Part shown: positions 1 through 8,762 of the stretch, one piece after another | Layout: each line of letters starts with the position of its first letter | Position numbering within the stretch: the first letter of the stretch is position 1 | Assembly: GCA_009693235.1 (NCBI GenBank) | Contig: SHXR01000022.1 | Location: forward strand, 1 to 57,066 | Direction: 5' to 3' | From: Betaproteobacteria bacterium | GTDB taxonomy: Bacteria; Pseudomonadota; Gammaproteobacteria; Burkholderiales; SG8-39 | DNA length: 57,066 nucleotides | The notes under the pieces: model-generated | What the model saw: only the letters and a program-made list of their open reading frames with translations | Databases searched by the model: none | Told to the model about the DNA's origin: nothing | Program-made: the position numbers and the translations under genes

Positions 1-18
1 AGCCGGCCGAAGATCACG

Positions 19-71
19 CGTGTGCTGCAAGGCCGCTGCGGGCTACGCCCTTCGCGACCTTGCGGCACACG
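19..71. repeat. Long imperfect inverted repeat, REP-like hairpin
   Basis: Bases 20-36 and 54-70 pair over 17 positions, with two G-U type pairs, and the stem is extended by a C-G pair at 19/71. The 17-base loop itself contains a small hairpin (GGGC around TAC, then GCCC). The element lies beyond the 3' end of the bioC gene and is not followed by a T-run, so it is not a clear intrinsic terminator. It could be a REP-type element, the end of a structured RNA, or the remnant of a gene outside the window. Bases 72-225 hold nothing else I can recognise. Confidence 0.5.
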
Positions 72-225
72 AAGAACCGATTCACCAAAAAGCGGACAAC
101 CTATTTGTTACCAAACCGGACAGATCTATTTACTCCCGACAGTGCAACGACGTCGCCAAATCAATTGAGTAACCTCTTGATGGCGGCCACCGCCAGGGTG
201 GCGATTTTCCCGTCGATTCAAACGG

Positions 226-1137
226 CTACCCGCCCCCCCTCGTAGCGCCTGGCGCACTGGCATGAAACCGCATGATCGCACTGCCATCGGCCGTTTTCTT
301 CGGTACGGTCTTCCACGCATGTCCGTACACCACTTCAACGGTCACCGGCAAGCGCCCGTCACGACGCATTGCTTCGAGGCGGTCAAGCGCGGCGCGCCAG
401 CCCGCCTTCCCGGTGAGTCCACGACGGCGAACGGCGATCGCATTCGCTTGCCCGGTATCGCGAAGGTCAGCAAAGAGTTGCTCGACGCTCGCATACGTCA
501 GCGTCAGGCGTTCCATCTCCATCACCGGATCGGCAAAACCAGCGCCCACCAATTGATCGCCAAGGTCATGCATGTCGACAAAGGTGTGCACGCGCGCCGG
601 TTCGCCTGATACAGCAAAGGCGGCACGCAATTCCATCAACGTGTCGGGACCAAACGCGGAGAACATGACCAGACCGCCGGTCGCCAAGACCCGATGCCAT
701 TCATCGAACAGACCGTCTTCGGTGCGCGCACCCAGGGCTAGATTCGACCAGATGAAATCGATCGATCCGGGAGCGATTGGCAGCCGCGAGAAATCCCCGC
801 ACACCGCATGGGTGCGGGACGAGGTAAACAGCTGGCGCACACGTTCAGCCAGCGTGCGTTCCCTAATGCCCGCAGCGATTGCATGCGAGGCAATGTCCAT
901 CGCAATGACCTCGGCGTCCCGATACCTCGCCCGCAACGGCGCAAATGCGGGAAAGCGACCGGAACCGGCCTCCAGGATGCGCTTGGGGGTGAGCTTGACC
1001 ATCGCCAACCGTTCGATCATGCGCGATTCAATCTCACGTGCGACGACGTCCACCGTGTCCGCTGTCCTGACGGCCGCGCGATTGGCAAACCGGCGCACTG
1101 CGCTGATGTCGATGCGAGACGGGCCACCGGTATCCAT
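226..1137 (-). CDS. bioC: BioC-type malonyl-ACP O-methyltransferase
   Basis: A 303-residue SAM-dependent class I methyltransferase. The N-terminus (RRFANRAAVRTADTVDVVAREI) has the layout of BioC, where a V-x-x-x-F-x-R-A-A stretch is followed by a helix with a conserved R-E. The glycine-rich SAM loop EAGSGRF is near residue 56, and a D-x-I-W-S-N-L-A motif lies near 125. BioC methylates malonyl-ACP so that fatty-acid enzymes can build the pimeloyl chain of biotin. No other bio gene is in the window. A bioC gene next to comF is a common betaproteobacterial arrangement, which supports the call. A generic class I methyltransferase remains possible. Confidence 0.75.
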   Translation of the reverse strand: MDTGGPSRIDISAVRRFANRAAVRTADTVDVVAREIESRMIERLAMVKLTPKRILEAGSGRFPAFAPLRARYRDAEVIAMDIASHAIAAGIRERTLAERVRQLFTSSRTHAVCGDFSRLPIAPGSIDFIWSNLALGARTEDGLFDEWHRVLATGGLVMFSAFGPDTLMELRAAFAVSGEPARVHTFVDMHDLGDQLVGAGFADPVMEMERLTLTYASVEQLFADLRDTGQANAIAVRRRGLTGKAGWRAALDRLEAMRRDGRLPVTVEVVYGHAWKTVPKKTADGSAIMRFHASAPGATRGGG

Positions 1138-1158
1138 GCAATGAGTCGGTTCGAATGA

Positions 1159-2505
1159 CTAGCGTTGCAAAACGCCCAGCGCCGCTTCAATCGCCTGACC
1201 GACCTGCAGGATTCGCTGATCAGCATTCGACATGCCTGCGACCATGAGTCCAACCGGTGCGTCACCAGAGGCATGACAGGGGATGGAAAGCGCACAGCCA
1301 TCCAGGAAATTGATCGTCGTCGGATTACGCAGCATCGCATAATTGGCGCGTGCGTACTGATCGTCGTCTCGTTCCAATGCGTCAATCGACGGTGCGATCG
1401 ATGCGGTCGTCGGCATCAACAAGGCATCGTAAGGTGATGTGACGAGCATAGCGCGGGCAATCATGCGGGCGCGGACGCCGCCAAGCTCAATATAGTCGGC
1501 CGCGGACATGCCTTGTGCAAAGGCAATGCGCACCGCTACCCGCGGATCGTATTCTGCGCCGCGTTCCTTGAGGAGATTGCGGTGCCATGCATAGGCTTCC
1601 GATCCGGCAAATCCGCCCGATCCGTTCAATGCAGGGATTTGCGTGAGTTCGGAAAATGGAACCTCGCACAACCGGGCCCCGGCCGCCGACAAGATCGACA
1701 ACGCCCGTTCGAAGGCGGTCGCAACGACCGGCTCCAGGCGTTCGCACACGTAGTCACGAACCACCCCGAGGCGCAGGCCCGAGATTGGCAGCGCTACGGG
1801 AACGACCGGCTCGTCACCCGCCATGATCGCGTCGACCAACGCACAACATGCGACCGAGCGGGCGATAGGGCCGATGGAATCCAACGTGGTGGAGAGCGGC
1901 AGCACGCCCTCGCGGGGCACCCGGTGCGCCGTCGGTTTGAAACCGACCAGTCCACAGAGCGCCGCCGGAATGCGCACGGAACCGCCGGTGTCCGATCCGA
2001 TCCCGGCGTCGGACATTTCGTCGCTCACCGAGACCGCCGCGCCGGACGACGATCCCCCGGGGATACGCCCGGTGGCACGATCGAACGGATTGCACGGCGT
2101 TCCATAGTGCGGATTGATGCCAAGCCCGGAGAACGCAAACTCCGTCATGTTCGTGCGCCCGATGATGATCGCACCGGCAGCACGCAGGCGCGCGACGACC
2201 GGTGCATCACACGATGCAGGTGCGGCGTCGGCCAGCACTTTGGATCCGGCGGGCGTCGGTTCGCCACGCACATCAAAAAGATCCTTAATCGAAATCGGCA
2301 CGCCTGCCAGTGGCGATGGCGTCACGCCATGTGAGCGAAGGCGATCGGCGGCGCGTGCCGCCGCGCGGGCGGCGGCGTCATAGACTTTGATAAAGGTACG
2401 CGGGCCCTCACCGCTGTGAGCATTGGCGAGCGCCCGCTCGACGAGTGCCTCGCTCGTCGTTGCACCGCTCGCCAAGCGACCGGCAATTTCAGCTAACAAT
2501 GCCAT
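1159..2505 (-). CDS. Amidase-signature family hydrolase
   Basis: A 448-residue amidase-signature enzyme. The Lys-Ser-Ser triad is visible: Lys74 in SIKDLFDV, the cis-Ser in the GGSSSGAA loop (about 152-154) and the nucleophile Ser176 in SDTGGSVRIPAA. The family hydrolyses amides, with substrates ranging from glutaminyl-tRNA intermediates (GatA) to small amides and allophanate. The protein is shorter than typical GatA, and no gatB or gatC is nearby, so a free-standing amidase is likelier. It starts 95 bases from the divergent comF and ends 21 bases before bioC. The substrate cannot be read from sequence. Confidence 0.8.
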   Translation of the reverse strand: MALLAEIAGRLASGATTSEALVERALANAHSGEGPRTFIKVYDAAARAAARAADRLRSHGVTPSPLAGVPISIKDLFDVRGEPTPAGSKVLADAAPASCDAPVVARLRAAGAIIIGRTNMTEFAFSGLGINPHYGTPCNPFDRATGRIPGGSSSGAAVSVSDEMSDAGIGSDTGGSVRIPAALCGLVGFKPTAHRVPREGVLPLSTTLDSIGPIARSVACCALVDAIMAGDEPVVPVALPISGLRLGVVRDYVCERLEPVVATAFERALSILSAAGARLCEVPFSELTQIPALNGSGGFAGSEAYAWHRNLLKERGAEYDPRVAVRIAFAQGMSAADYIELGGVRARMIARAMLVTSPYDALLMPTTASIAPSIDALERDDDQYARANYAMLRNPTTINFLDGCALSIPCHASGDAPVGLMVAGMSNADQRILQVGQAIEAALGVLQR

Positions 2506-2599
2506 GTTGGATAATTGAGTTTGAATCGATCCGCAGAATCGGCCAGTCTATCACTCCGCTTTTTCACGAAACTCGTCCACGAACAGGTACTCACTCAAC

Positions 2600-3313
2600 A
2601 TGCAACCGGCAAGACGACCATTCGATCGAGCACTGGCCAAAATTGCCGCAACGCTGTTGCCGCAAGATTGCGTGCTATGCAATGGGTCAACGCGAGAATT
2701 TCTAGTGTGTGAGCCTTGCCTGCAATCCATCCCGCGCCTGCCTGACAAGTGCCCGCGCTGCGCCTTGCCCACCTTCAACGGCGCGTTATGTGGGGCGTGT
2801 CTTCATCATCCACCCCACTTTGACGCAACGTTCGCCGCCTGCCGCTACGATTTTCCGCTTGATCGGCTGATACAAGCGTACAAGTACGATGGCGCACTCG
2901 CGATGGGCGCCTTATTTGCGCACCTGCTGGGCAGCGTGTTGGACGCTTCGTCGACCGTGGATCTAATCGTGCCGCTGCCCCTGGCGACCAAACGCCTGCG
3001 CGAGCGCGGTTTCAACCAATCCCATGAAATTGCCCGGCGCCTCGGATCACGAACGGGAATCGACGTCGACCCGACCGCTGCGATACGGGTTCGCGATACC
3101 ACGGTGCAAGCAGAGCTGCCGGTTGGTGATCGGTCGCGCAACGTTCGTAATGCCTTCACGGCCACAGCGGCAATCATGGGGCGTCGGATCGCCGTCGTGG
3201 ATGACGTCATGACCACCGGCGCGACCCTTGACGAGTTTGCGCGCATCCTCAAATCGCACGGCGCCCTGCATGTCGAGAACTGGGTGGTTGCGCGTGCCTT
3301 GCTTGATCCCTGA
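2600..3313 (+). CDS. comF: ComF family phosphoribosyltransferase-like protein
   Basis: A 237-residue ComF/GntX-type protein. The N-terminal third has four Cys-x-x-Cys pairs (C24/C27, C37/C40, C51/C54, C64/C67), consistent with a zinc ribbon. The C-terminal half is a PRTase fold with the PRPP-loop motif IAVVDDVMTTGATL near residues 197-210. Members are linked to DNA uptake and single-strand DNA handling in competent bacteria; the exact role in betaproteobacteria is not settled. It is followed 11 bases later by trmL on the same strand, which suggests co-transcription. Confidence 0.9.
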   Translation: MQPARRPFDRALAKIAATLLPQDCVLCNGSTREFLVCEPCLQSIPRLPDKCPRCALPTFNGALCGACLHHPPHFDATFAACRYDFPLDRLIQAYKYDGALAMGALFAHLLGSVLDASSTVDLIVPLPLATKRLRERGFNQSHEIARRLGSRTGIDVDPTAAIRVRDTTVQAELPVGDRSRNVRNAFTATAAIMGRRIAVVDDVMTTGATLDEFARILKSHGALHVENWVVARALLDP

Positions 3314-3324
3314 CAGCCCCTTGC

Positions 3325-3813
3325 ATGTTCGATATCGTTCTCTACCGACCGGAAATCCCGCCCAATACCGGTAATGTGATTCGCTTGGCGGCCAACTCGG
3401 GGGCGCGATTGCACCTCGTTCGACCGCTCGGATTTCTATTGGATGACCGGCACCTTGCGCGCGCGGGACTCGACTACGGCGACATCCGTGATGTGGTCAT
3501 CCACGATGATTGGAGCGCCTGTCGCAGCGCCTTAAGCGGACGAAGAATGTTCGCGCTCAGCACGCGCGGCACGCGATCGTTCGGCGCGGCATCGTTTGCG
3601 GCGGGCGATGTCTTTGTTTTCGGTCAGGAGACAGCCGGGCTCCCGCAGGAGATCCTCGATGAATTCGGCACCGACTGTCGACTGCGTGTGCCGATGATGC
3701 CGCATGTTCGCAGCATCAATCTCTCGAATACCGTTGCGATCGTCGTCTACGAAGCATGGCGCCAGTGCGGCTACGCCGGGGCCACGGGGCTACGCACCGA
3801 TGGGACCGCCTAG
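3325..3813 (+). CDS. trmL: tRNA (cytidine/uridine-2'-O-)-methyltransferase TrmL
   Basis: A 162-residue SPOUT-class methyltransferase. It begins MFDIVLYRPEIPPNTGN, which is the TrmL hallmark, and has the knotted SAM-site segments FGQETAGLPQE (about 93-103) and MPHVRSINLSNTVAIVVYEAWRQ near the C-terminus. TrmL methylates the ribose of nucleotide 34 in leucine tRNAs. The length matches the family. The stop codon (TAG) lies 10 bases from the convergent end of gpsA, with no room for a strong terminator. Confidence 0.93.
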   Translation: MFDIVLYRPEIPPNTGNVIRLAANSGARLHLVRPLGFLLDDRHLARAGLDYGDIRDVVIHDDWSACRSALSGRRMFALSTRGTRSFGAASFAAGDVFVFGQETAGLPQEILDEFGTDCRLRVPMMPHVRSINLSNTVAIVVYEAWRQCGYAGATGLRTDGTA

Positions 3814-3823
3814 TGGCGAAGTC

Positions 3824-4804
3824 TCACTCAGGCCGCGGGTCGCGGGACAGGAGCTGTTCGACAGCATCGCGCGGCGACATATTCTCGAAGAGCACTGCGC
3901 ACACCGCCCGTGTGATCGGCATGTCGACCCCTAGTGATTGCGCTGCATGGGCGACTGCACGCGCGGTATGGACGCCTTCGGCGACGTGACCCAACTGCTC
4001 AAGCACCGCTGCAATCGGTTTGCCCGCCGCCAGCTCGAGCCCTACCCGCCTGTTGCGAGACAGCGCGCCGGTGCAAGTCAAGACGAGGTCGCCCGCCCCG
4101 GCAAGACCGATAAATGTCTCGAGCCGACCACCCATTGCAACGCCTAAGCGCGTCAACTCGGCGAGGCCGCGCGTGATGAGCGCAGCGCGTGCATTGAGCC
4201 CAAGATCCAGTCCATCAGAAATCCCGGTGGCGATCGCCATGACGTTCTTCACCGCACCACCTACCTCTACGCCGGTAATGTCAGGCGTGAAATAGATGCG
4301 AAATCGCGAATGGTGCAGCTCGCGGGACATGGTTGCTGCGAACGCTTCGTCGGTCGATGCGAGGGTCAGCGCGGCGGGCAAGCCACGCGCCACCTCGAGG
4401 GCAAAACTTGGTCCGGAAAGCGCTGCATAGGGCGTTTTGTCGCCGAGCACGCTCGTCGCAATCTGATGCGGCAGGTGCGCAGTTCCCTGTTCAAATCCCT
4501 TGCAAGCCCCAATAACCGGCCGGCCGGCCGGTCCATTCGCGATGTCCGCCAATACTTCCCGTAGTGCTGCGGTGGGTGTGGCGACCAAGACGACATCACT
4601 GGCTGCGATCGTTTGTCCGCGGGTCGAACCAAGCGACACATTCGCCGGCAATTCAATTCCCGGGAGATAGCCGTGACGGCGCGTCGCCGACAGCAGGTCC
4701 CGCTGCTCATCGGATCGCGCCCACAGTGTGATCTGATGGCGCCTGGAAAGCGTGACGGCGAGCGCCAATCCCCAAGCGCCTGCACCGATCACGCCAATCT
4801 TCAT
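3824..4804 (-). CDS. gpsA: NAD(P)H-dependent glycerol-3-phosphate dehydrogenase
   Basis: A 326-residue GpsA that makes sn-glycerol 3-phosphate for phospholipid synthesis. The Rossmann loop GAGAWG is at residues 7-12. The substrate-site lysine lies in EVGGAVKNVMAIATGI (about 190). A GACKGFE segment and a C-terminal helical domain complete the usual form. The start overlaps the stop region of nothing functional upstream, since the SH3 gene ends at 4892. The order secB-gpsA with an SH3-domain gene between is a familiar betaproteobacterial layout. Confidence 0.95.
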   Translation of the reverse strand: MKIGVIGAGAWGLALAVTLSRRHQITLWARSDEQRDLLSATRRHGYLPGIELPANVSLGSTRGQTIAASDVVLVATPTAALREVLADIANGPAGRPVIGACKGFEQGTAHLPHQIATSVLGDKTPYAALSGPSFALEVARGLPAALTLASTDEAFAATMSRELHHSRFRIYFTPDITGVEVGGAVKNVMAIATGISDGLDLGLNARAALITRGLAELTRLGVAMGGRLETFIGLAGAGDLVLTCTGALSRNRRVGLELAAGKPIAAVLEQLGHVAEGVHTARAVAHAAQSLGVDMPITRAVCAVLFENMSPRDAVEQLLSRDPRPE

Positions 4805-4891
4805 GCCTGGACGATCGTCAGGCGATCAGCAACGGTGTTGCGGCCTTTGCGCCGCTTTGCATGCTCGCGCGGGCCGCCGGCGACAGCGTAT

Positions 4892-5340
4892 TCACTGGCC
4901 CCAGACCTCGCGCAAACGGACAAAACCGGTAGCGCCGTCACGATGACGCACCCGCACCCAGCCTGGGCTGTTCGAATCGACAATGTCGAGCACGACCCCT
5001 TGCACCGCTTGAAACGCGCTCGCCGCGCGATCGTCGGGTTGCACCCGAACATCCACGGTCGGGACGACCACCATCGCGGATCGACGATCCGACAATGCCT
5101 TGCGCTCCACCCAGGCAAGATCGCCGGCAAAATCGCGGACGCGCACCCAAGTGCCTTCCGCCGAGATGATTCGACCGGGTAATTGGCCGTTGACACGAAC
5201 AGCTTGTACGCGCGTGGCGACGGGCCGTCGTAGAAGATGGTCCCGTTCGCTGCGGTGGTCTTGAAATCAGACGCCAGCGCCTGCGCACTGACGAACGCCA
5301 AGCAGAGCGAGAAAACTGCTCCGCTAATGCGCGATTTCAA
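4892..5340 (-). pseudogene. Exported SH3-domain protein, frameshifted
   Basis: The reading frame from a TTG at 5340 gives a signal peptide (KSRISGAVFSLCLAFVSAQALA) and then ASDFKTTAANGTIFYDGPS, ending in KLFVSTANYPVE. The sequence then shifts frame near 5170 and continues as IISAEGTWVRVRDFAGDLAWVERKAL to RHRDGATGFVRLREVWGQ. This reconstructs a complete periplasmic SH3-like (bacterial SH3_3/DUF1058 type) protein. One missing base after the Glu codon explains the break. The gene overlaps the 3' end of secB by 17 bases. Either the gene is inactivated or the base call is wrong; the rest of the domain is well preserved. Confidence 0.7.
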
Positions 5341-5794
5341 TTTTGGGTGCTTCTGCAGCCTGTTGTTCTTGCAGCCGCTGTGCATAAAGTGCCTCGAAGC
5401 TGATGGGGGCAAGATTGATGGGGGGGAACCCGGCGCGATTTACGAGACTTGATATCGTTTCGCGCGCATACGGAAATAAGGTTGTGGGACAGCCGATGCC
5501 CTGAATCAAATTGAGATCCTGCTCGGCAAAGCCGCGAATTTGGAAAATGCCCGCCTGCGCCGCTTCGACGAGAAACACCGTCCGCTCGGCCGCCTTTGCG
5601 GTGACGGTGATCGTCAGCACGCATTCATAGAGCCCCTCGCCAACCGGGCCTGCCGCTGTTTGCATCTGCACATCGATCTGCGGCTGCACTTCCTCAAAAA
5701 AAATCTGTGGGGCATGGGGGACTTCCACAGAACAGTCTTTAACGTACACCTTTTCAATCGCCAGAATCTGGCTCGGTTGCTGCGGCTCGCTCAT
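5324..5794 (-). CDS. secB: Protein-export chaperone SecB
   Basis: A 156-residue SecB, which holds exported precursors unfolded and hands them to SecA. Family features are the early LAIEKVYVKDCSVEVPHAP segment, the conserved ECVLTITVTAK strand and the FPYARETISSLVNRAGFPPINLAPISFEALY C-terminal part. Length is typical. It is followed by the SH3 gene and gpsA and preceded by the glutaredoxin and rhodanese genes on the same strand, the usual order in the class. Confidence 0.95.
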   Translation of the reverse strand: MSEPQQPSQILAIEKVYVKDCSVEVPHAPQIFFEEVQPQIDVQMQTAAGPVGEGLYECVLTITVTAKAAERTVFLVEAAQAGIFQIRGFAEQDLNLIQGIGCPTTLFPYARETISSLVNRAGFPPINLAPISFEALYAQRLQEQQAAEAPKIEIAH

Positions 5795-5884
5795 GCCATT
5801 TCCTAAGAATCTGTTGCAGGTTTTAAGAGGCTCGGTCGCGGAGAAGGAGCCCCGACACAGCCGACCGCAGCTTACGTTTTCGAA

Positions 5885-6142
5885 CTACCCGGCGAGCAGG
5901 GGATCCAGGCCGCCGGCGCGATCAAGTGCATACAGGTCATCGCAACCACCGATATGGCGCTCACCGATGAAGATTTGCGGCACCGAGCGCCGACCGGTCT
6001 TGGCAATCATCTCTTGCTTGCGATCAGGGTGTTGATCGACGTCGATCTTGTCGATCTCGGCAACGCCTTTGGCGCGCAGGAGCGCCTCGGCTCGTTGGCA
6101 GTATGGACACCAATCCGTTGCATACATCTGGACCTTGGCCAT
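5885..6142 (-). CDS. grxC: Glutaredoxin 3 (GrxC)
   Basis: The start at 6142 gives an 85-residue protein beginning MAKVQMYATDWCPYC, so the Cys-Pro-Tyr-Cys redox site is near residues 12-15. A TVP-like loop (RRSVPQIFIGERHIGGCDDLY) supplies the cis-proline and the glutathione-binding GG-C-D-D-L motif. Longer upstream in-frame sequence would run into the rhodanese gene and is not needed. It reduces disulfides using glutathione. It lies 5 bases after the rhodanese stop, so the two are probably co-transcribed with secB. Confidence 0.93.
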   Translation of the reverse strand: MAKVQMYATDWCPYCQRAEALLRAKGVAEIDKIDVDQHPDRKQEMIAKTGRRSVPQIFIGERHIGGCDDLYALDRAGGLDPLLAG

Positions 6143-6147
6143 AGCGA

Positions 6148-6561
6148 TTACTTCTCCACTGGTAGGCCGGCTGCTTTCCAAGCCGTAAATCCACCGCTCA
6201 AGTTGACGACATTGGCAAAACCATGTTTCTTCAGAATGGCGATCGCGCCGCCCGCACGCTGGCCGTTTGCGCAATACACGATAACCGGCTTGGCTTTGTT
6301 TTTTGCCACATCGGTCGCACGTTCATTCAGCTGTGCAAGCGGAACATTGCGTGCGTTCAGAATATGCCCATTCGCGTAGTCGTTGGTCTCTCGCACGTCG
6401 AGAATCATTGCATCTTCACGGTTGATCAGAAAAGTTGCCCGCAACGTATCAATCGAAGCCCCCGCCGCACCGCGCCGCACGAGCGGCCATAGCAGCATCG
6501 CGCCACTGACAAATGCCACGGCGATCAAGAACATATTCTCGGAAAAGAACTTCATCGACAT
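6148..6561 (-). CDS. Membrane-anchored rhodanese-like protein
   Basis: A 137-residue protein with one N-terminal transmembrane helix (about 8-27, FSENMFLIAVAFVSGAMLLW) followed by a single rhodanese domain. The active-site loop VYCANGQRAG contains the catalytic Cys near residue 96. Such proteins may carry persulfide sulfur or serve redox roles; the acceptor is unknown. It is the first gene of the rhodanese-grxC-secB set and is divergent from gpmA, with 149 bases between their starts. Confidence 0.88.
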   Translation of the reverse strand: MSMKFFSENMFLIAVAFVSGAMLLWPLVRRGAAGASIDTLRATFLINREDAMILDVRETNDYANGHILNARNVPLAQLNERATDVAKNKAKPVIVYCANGQRAGGAIAILKKHGFANVVNLSGGFTAWKAAGLPVEK

Positions 6562-6710
6562 ACTGATTCCCCGCCCATTGATACCGGCCGCTCGACGCTG
6601 CCAGAGTTTTGCGCAAATGCTGAAGAGACCCCACCGCTCTAGATTCGAGGGCGGCCGGGCAAACGACTATTATAGAATCGCTTGCTCCCATTCGTATAGG
6701 AATTGCGTTC

Positions 6711-7460
6711 ATGCACAAGCTCGTCTTAATCCGCCATGGCGAAAGTGTGTGGAACCGCGAAAACCGATTCACGGGTTGGGTGGACGTTCCGCTGTCCGAA
6801 AAAGGCGAAGTTGAGGCAAAAGATGCCGGCAAGTTATTGCAAGCAGAGGGTTTTGATGTCGATTTGGCGTTCACTTCCGTCTTGAAGCGAGCGATCAAGA
6901 CGCTTTGGATCGCCCTTGAAGGCATGGATCGAATGTGGATTCCGGTCCGTTCCTCTTGGCGGTTGAACGAGCGGCACTACGGCGACCTGCAGGGATTGGA
7001 CAAGGCCGAAATGGCCGCGAAATTCGGCGAAAAACAGGTCCATATTTGGCGGCGCAGCTACGACACTCCGCCCCCCTCGCTCGATGCCGAAGCAGCCAAA
7101 GACGCAGCAAAAGATCCGCGCTATCAGGATCTCGGTGGCGCGCCATTTCCGCTGGCTGAATGCCTGAAAGACACTGTCCAACGGGTGGTGCCTTACTGGT
7201 CTTCGACGATCGCCCCGGAAATTCGCGCTGGCCGGCGAGTCGTGATCGTCGCGCACGGCAACTCGCTCCGCGCACTAGTGAAGTATCTGGGCAACATCGC
7301 CGATGACAAGATCGTCGAGCTGAATATCCCCACGGGTACGCCGCTCGTCTACGAGCTGGATGCGTCGCTATTGCCGCTGAAAAGCTACTACCTCGGCGAT
7401 CGGGCCCGCATTGCAGCGGCGATGCAAGCGGTCGCGAAGCAGGGTAAAGCGCGCGCTTGA
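6711..7460 (+). CDS. gpmA: 2,3-bisphosphoglycerate-dependent phosphoglycerate mutase
   Basis: A 249-residue dPGM that interconverts 3- and 2-phosphoglycerate in glycolysis and gluconeogenesis. The phospho-histidine motif [10 protein letters not shown] is at residues 6-15 and the second catalytic His is in [12 protein letters not shown] (about 180-191). Length matches the family. A -10-like stretch (TATTAT, 6668-6673) lies 38 bases upstream, without a convincing -35 box. The stop codon overlaps the start of envC by one base (TGATG), so translation is probably coupled. Confidence 0.95.
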   Translation: MHKLVLIRHGESVWNRENRFTGWVDVPLSEKGEVEAKDAGKLLQAEGFDVDLAFTSVLKRAIKTLWIALEGMDRMWIPVRSSWRLNERHYGDLQGLDKAEMAAKFGEKQVHIWRRSYDTPPPSLDAEAAKDAAKDPRYQDLGGAPFPLAECLKDTVQRVVPYWSSTIAPEIRAGRRVVIVAHGNSLRALVKYLGNIADDKIVELNIPTGTPLVYELDASLLPLKSYYLGDRARIAAAMQAVAKQGKARA

Positions 7461-8662
7461 TGGCAAGCTCTACCAGGTGGATTCTTTCACTCACCTTTGG
7501 GTTGATTGGCGCGGCGACCTTAGCGGATAGCCATGCAGCGGATAGCAAGGGCGAATTAAGAGCGCTCCGCGAGCAGCTGGATGCACTGAAACGCGAGATG
7601 GCCGAGTCGGAGGGGGACCGTAAAGAGGTCGCCGACCAGCTGCGTGATTCCGAACGGGCCATCTCAGAAGCAACCAAATCCTATCGGGAACATCAAGCGG
7701 CACAACGGAAGGCGCGGGAAGAACACCGGGAGATCGACGCTCGGATCCGTCAGAATGAGCTCGATATCGCCTCACGATCAAAAAACCTCGAGAGAATCGT
7801 CTATTTTCGGTACGTGCATGGCGAGGTGGGCCCGTTGCGAGTGATGCTCGCGAGTCGCGACTTCAGTTCACTTGCCCGTGACCTTTACTACCTCTCCCAC
7901 GTCTCCCGTGCGCAAAGCGACATGATTCGCGGCCTGCGCGAGAGTCTGGCAGAACTGAATCAGCTGGCACACCAGAGCCGCGCGAAAGCCGAAGAGCTCG
8001 CCGCGCTGGAGGCCGCGGCCCGTGACGGACGGTCAAAGCTCGAAGCCGAGCGGGCCGAATGGCGCAGCGTGTTGGCGCGACTATCCTCGCAAATCCAAAA
8101 GCAGCGCCGCAGCATGCAAACGTTGCAGGCGAATGAACGAAGAATGGCGGAGCTGGTCGAACGCTTGAGTCGCGCTATTAGGGAAAGACCTGTGCCCTCG
8201 CCATCTTTGTCAAAACCCACCGATCGCAATGACAAAGTTCCTGAAGTGGGTGACACGCGAGGTGTATTCTCAAGCCTCCGAGGCAAGCTGCGGCTGCCGG
8301 TTCGTGGCGAGGTGACGGGGCGTTTTGGATCGCCGCGTGCCGAAGGTGGTCCGAGCTGGAAAGGCGTTTTTATCCGCGGGTCGGAAGGTGATGAGGTAAG
8401 AGCAGTCGCATCCGGGCGAATTGTGTTTGCCGACTGGATGCGCGGGTTTGGCAACCTGTTGATCGTCGATCACGGGGATACTTACCTGACCATTTATGGC
8501 AACAATGAATCGCTGCTGCGTCGACCCGGGGAAACGGTAAAAGGCGGCGATACGATCGCAACGTTGGGTCGTACTGGGGGCAACGAGTCGGCCGGTTTAT
8601 ACTTTGAACTGCGGCACCAGGGACGAGCGATCGATCCACTTTCCTGGGTGTCGTTGCGGTAG
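7460..8662 (+). CDS. envC: EnvC-like murein hydrolase activator
   Basis: A 400-residue exported protein. A signal peptide covers roughly residues 1-25. A long charged coiled coil runs from about 30 to 240. The C-terminal LytM/M23-fold domain includes VRGEVTGRFGSPR and ends LYFELRHQGRAIDPLSWVSL. The usual zinc ligands are missing: the first His-containing motif reads GPSWKGVFI and the last is ELRHQG rather than His-x-His. That is the degenerate form expected of EnvC, which activates amidases at the division site rather than cutting peptidoglycan. It sits between gpmA and ctpA, as in many proteobacteria. I chose the ATG at 7460 over the TTG one codon earlier. Confidence 0.85.
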   Translation: MASSTRWILSLTFGLIGAATLADSHAADSKGELRALREQLDALKREMAESEGDRKEVADQLRDSERAISEATKSYREHQAAQRKAREEHREIDARIRQNELDIASRSKNLERIVYFRYVHGEVGPLRVMLASRDFSSLARDLYYLSHVSRAQSDMIRGLRESLAELNQLAHQSRAKAEELAALEAAARDGRSKLEAERAEWRSVLARLSSQIQKQRRSMQTLQANERRMAELVERLSRAIRERPVPSPSLSKPTDRNDKVPEVGDTRGVFSSLRGKLRLPVRGEVTGRFGSPRAEGGPSWKGVFIRGSEGDEVRAVASGRIVFADWMRGFGNLLIVDHGDTYLTIYGNNESLLRRPGETVKGGDTIATLGRTGGNESAGLYFELRHQGRAIDPLSWVSLR

Positions 8663-8762
8663 GTAGTGCGGTTTGACCAAAGGGTGCTCGCCCCTGGTGG
8701 TACCCTAAAAAGTAGCACGCGAAGAGATTTCGTTACGCTGATTAAGCAATATCGCTGAATCA

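Noticed and set aside
1159..2505. Calling the amidase GatA
   Set aside because: It is shorter than typical GatA and no gatB or gatC is adjacent; only the amidase fold can be supported.
4515..4532. 18-base perfect palindrome of CCGG units
   Set aside because: It lies inside gpsA and encodes the ordinary NGPAGRPVIG segment, so codon use explains it.
7460..8662. EnvC homolog as an active M23 endopeptidase
   Set aside because: The zinc ligands of the LytM domain are missing, which is the normal state of EnvC activators.
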